Shown: piece after piece, positions 17,121-17,500 of the stretch
Layout: each line of letters begins with the position of its first letter
Numbering within the stretch: position 1 is the first letter of the stretch
From: Glandiceps talaboti
Taxonomy: Eukaryota; Hemichordata; Enteropneusta; Spengelidae
Direction of reading: 5' to 3'
Assembly (NCBI RefSeq): GCF_964340395.1
Contig: NC_135563.1
Coordinates: forward strand, 22,249,651 to 22,267,150
DNA length: 17,500 nucleotides
The notes under the pieces: generated by a model
The model's database searches: none
Told to the model about the DNA's origin: nothing
What the model saw: the letters and a program-made list of their open reading frames with translations, nothing else
Translations under genes and position numbers: made by a program

Positions 17121-17500
17121 GTTTGACTTTAAAAAAAATCACATTTGTATATCGTGGGCCTTGACAAGGGTCAACTTTATTCAAATGTTGTCTCTGACCT
17201 AGATGAACAGTTGTAGTCTTCCAGTATCTATGTGTCATTGGATTAAAACAACATCATAATTCAAACTAACCATGGAGCTGCTATATTTTTAGAGAGTTTG
17301 ACCTAAATATAATCTACTTGATTTCTTTGATTTAATTGCTATGACTTGACAAAATAAAATGAAAAAACTCAACAACAGAATTATACAACAAAAACAAAAT
17401 AATAACAATTAAAGTCACAGACTCGTCTTGATTGCTAAAATTCATAGAAATTTTGGTTCAATATTATGTTGGTGTATAGATTGAAGGTAAAGGACCGACA
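17121..17500. other. Terminal non-coding stretch
   Basis: No gene is recognised. A-rich, CAA-rich sequence lies at about 17350-17410. If the predicted gene is real, its first long intron continues beyond the end of the window or ends at an exon I could not see. Confidence 0.35.

Overview
The window looks like nuclear DNA of an animal, most likely a marine invertebrate. It is AT-rich, has no dense bacterial-type coding, and carries long microsatellites, minisatellites, a fold-back element and a SINE-like stretch. The long open frames are almost all translations of simple repeats. Species and phylum cannot be fixed from the sequence. A mollusc or other non-vertebrate bilaterian with mosaic DNA methylation is my guess, from the CpG pattern below.

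The main structural signal is a change in CpG density. By hand count, positions 1-6000 hold about 170 CpGs (roughly 29 per kb), peaking at about 48 per kb between 5.0 and 6.0 kb. From about 6.4 kb to the end there are only about 55-60 in 11 kb (roughly 5 per kb). This is what an unmethylated intergenic and promoter region followed by a germline-methylated transcribed gene body would leave behind.

At the CpG peak I can assemble the start of a plus-strand gene. An NRF1-like site lies at 4999-5010. A probable 5' UTR exon ends at 5120 before GTAAGT. An 84-base intron (5121-5204) has a branch-point-like CTAAT and an AG acceptor. A 72-base exon follows (5205-5276) and ends CAG/GTACGT. Splicing would join A at 5120 to TG at 5205-5206, creating an ATG in good Kozak context that opens a short, strongly basic N-terminus (MGQTLKRLRQKRKLG...). 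I do not recognise the protein. Most of what lies downstream would then be intron.

Layout: 1-460 carries an ~80-bp tandem repeat. 460-5000 is mostly unique intergenic sequence with two TG/TCTG microsatellites and a few regulatory-type motifs, including two perfect CREs and a DR1. 5.0-5.3 kb is the promoter and first exons. 5.3-8.9 kb is unique, increasingly CpG-poor sequence. 8.9-9.4 kb holds a 347-bp fold-back element plus an adjacent diverged second copy. 10.3-17.1 kb is rich in tandem repeats: 45-bp, 23-bp, 9-bp, pentanucleotide, 27-bp, 30-bp and 80-bp units, a long ACAT microsatellite, and a degenerate AGGTCA/AGGTTGA array. A SINE-like relic lies near 12.1-12.4 kb and a cluster of nuclear-receptor half-sites at 13.0 kb. 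No rRNA, functional tRNA, CRISPR array, viral gene or complete protein-coding gene was found.
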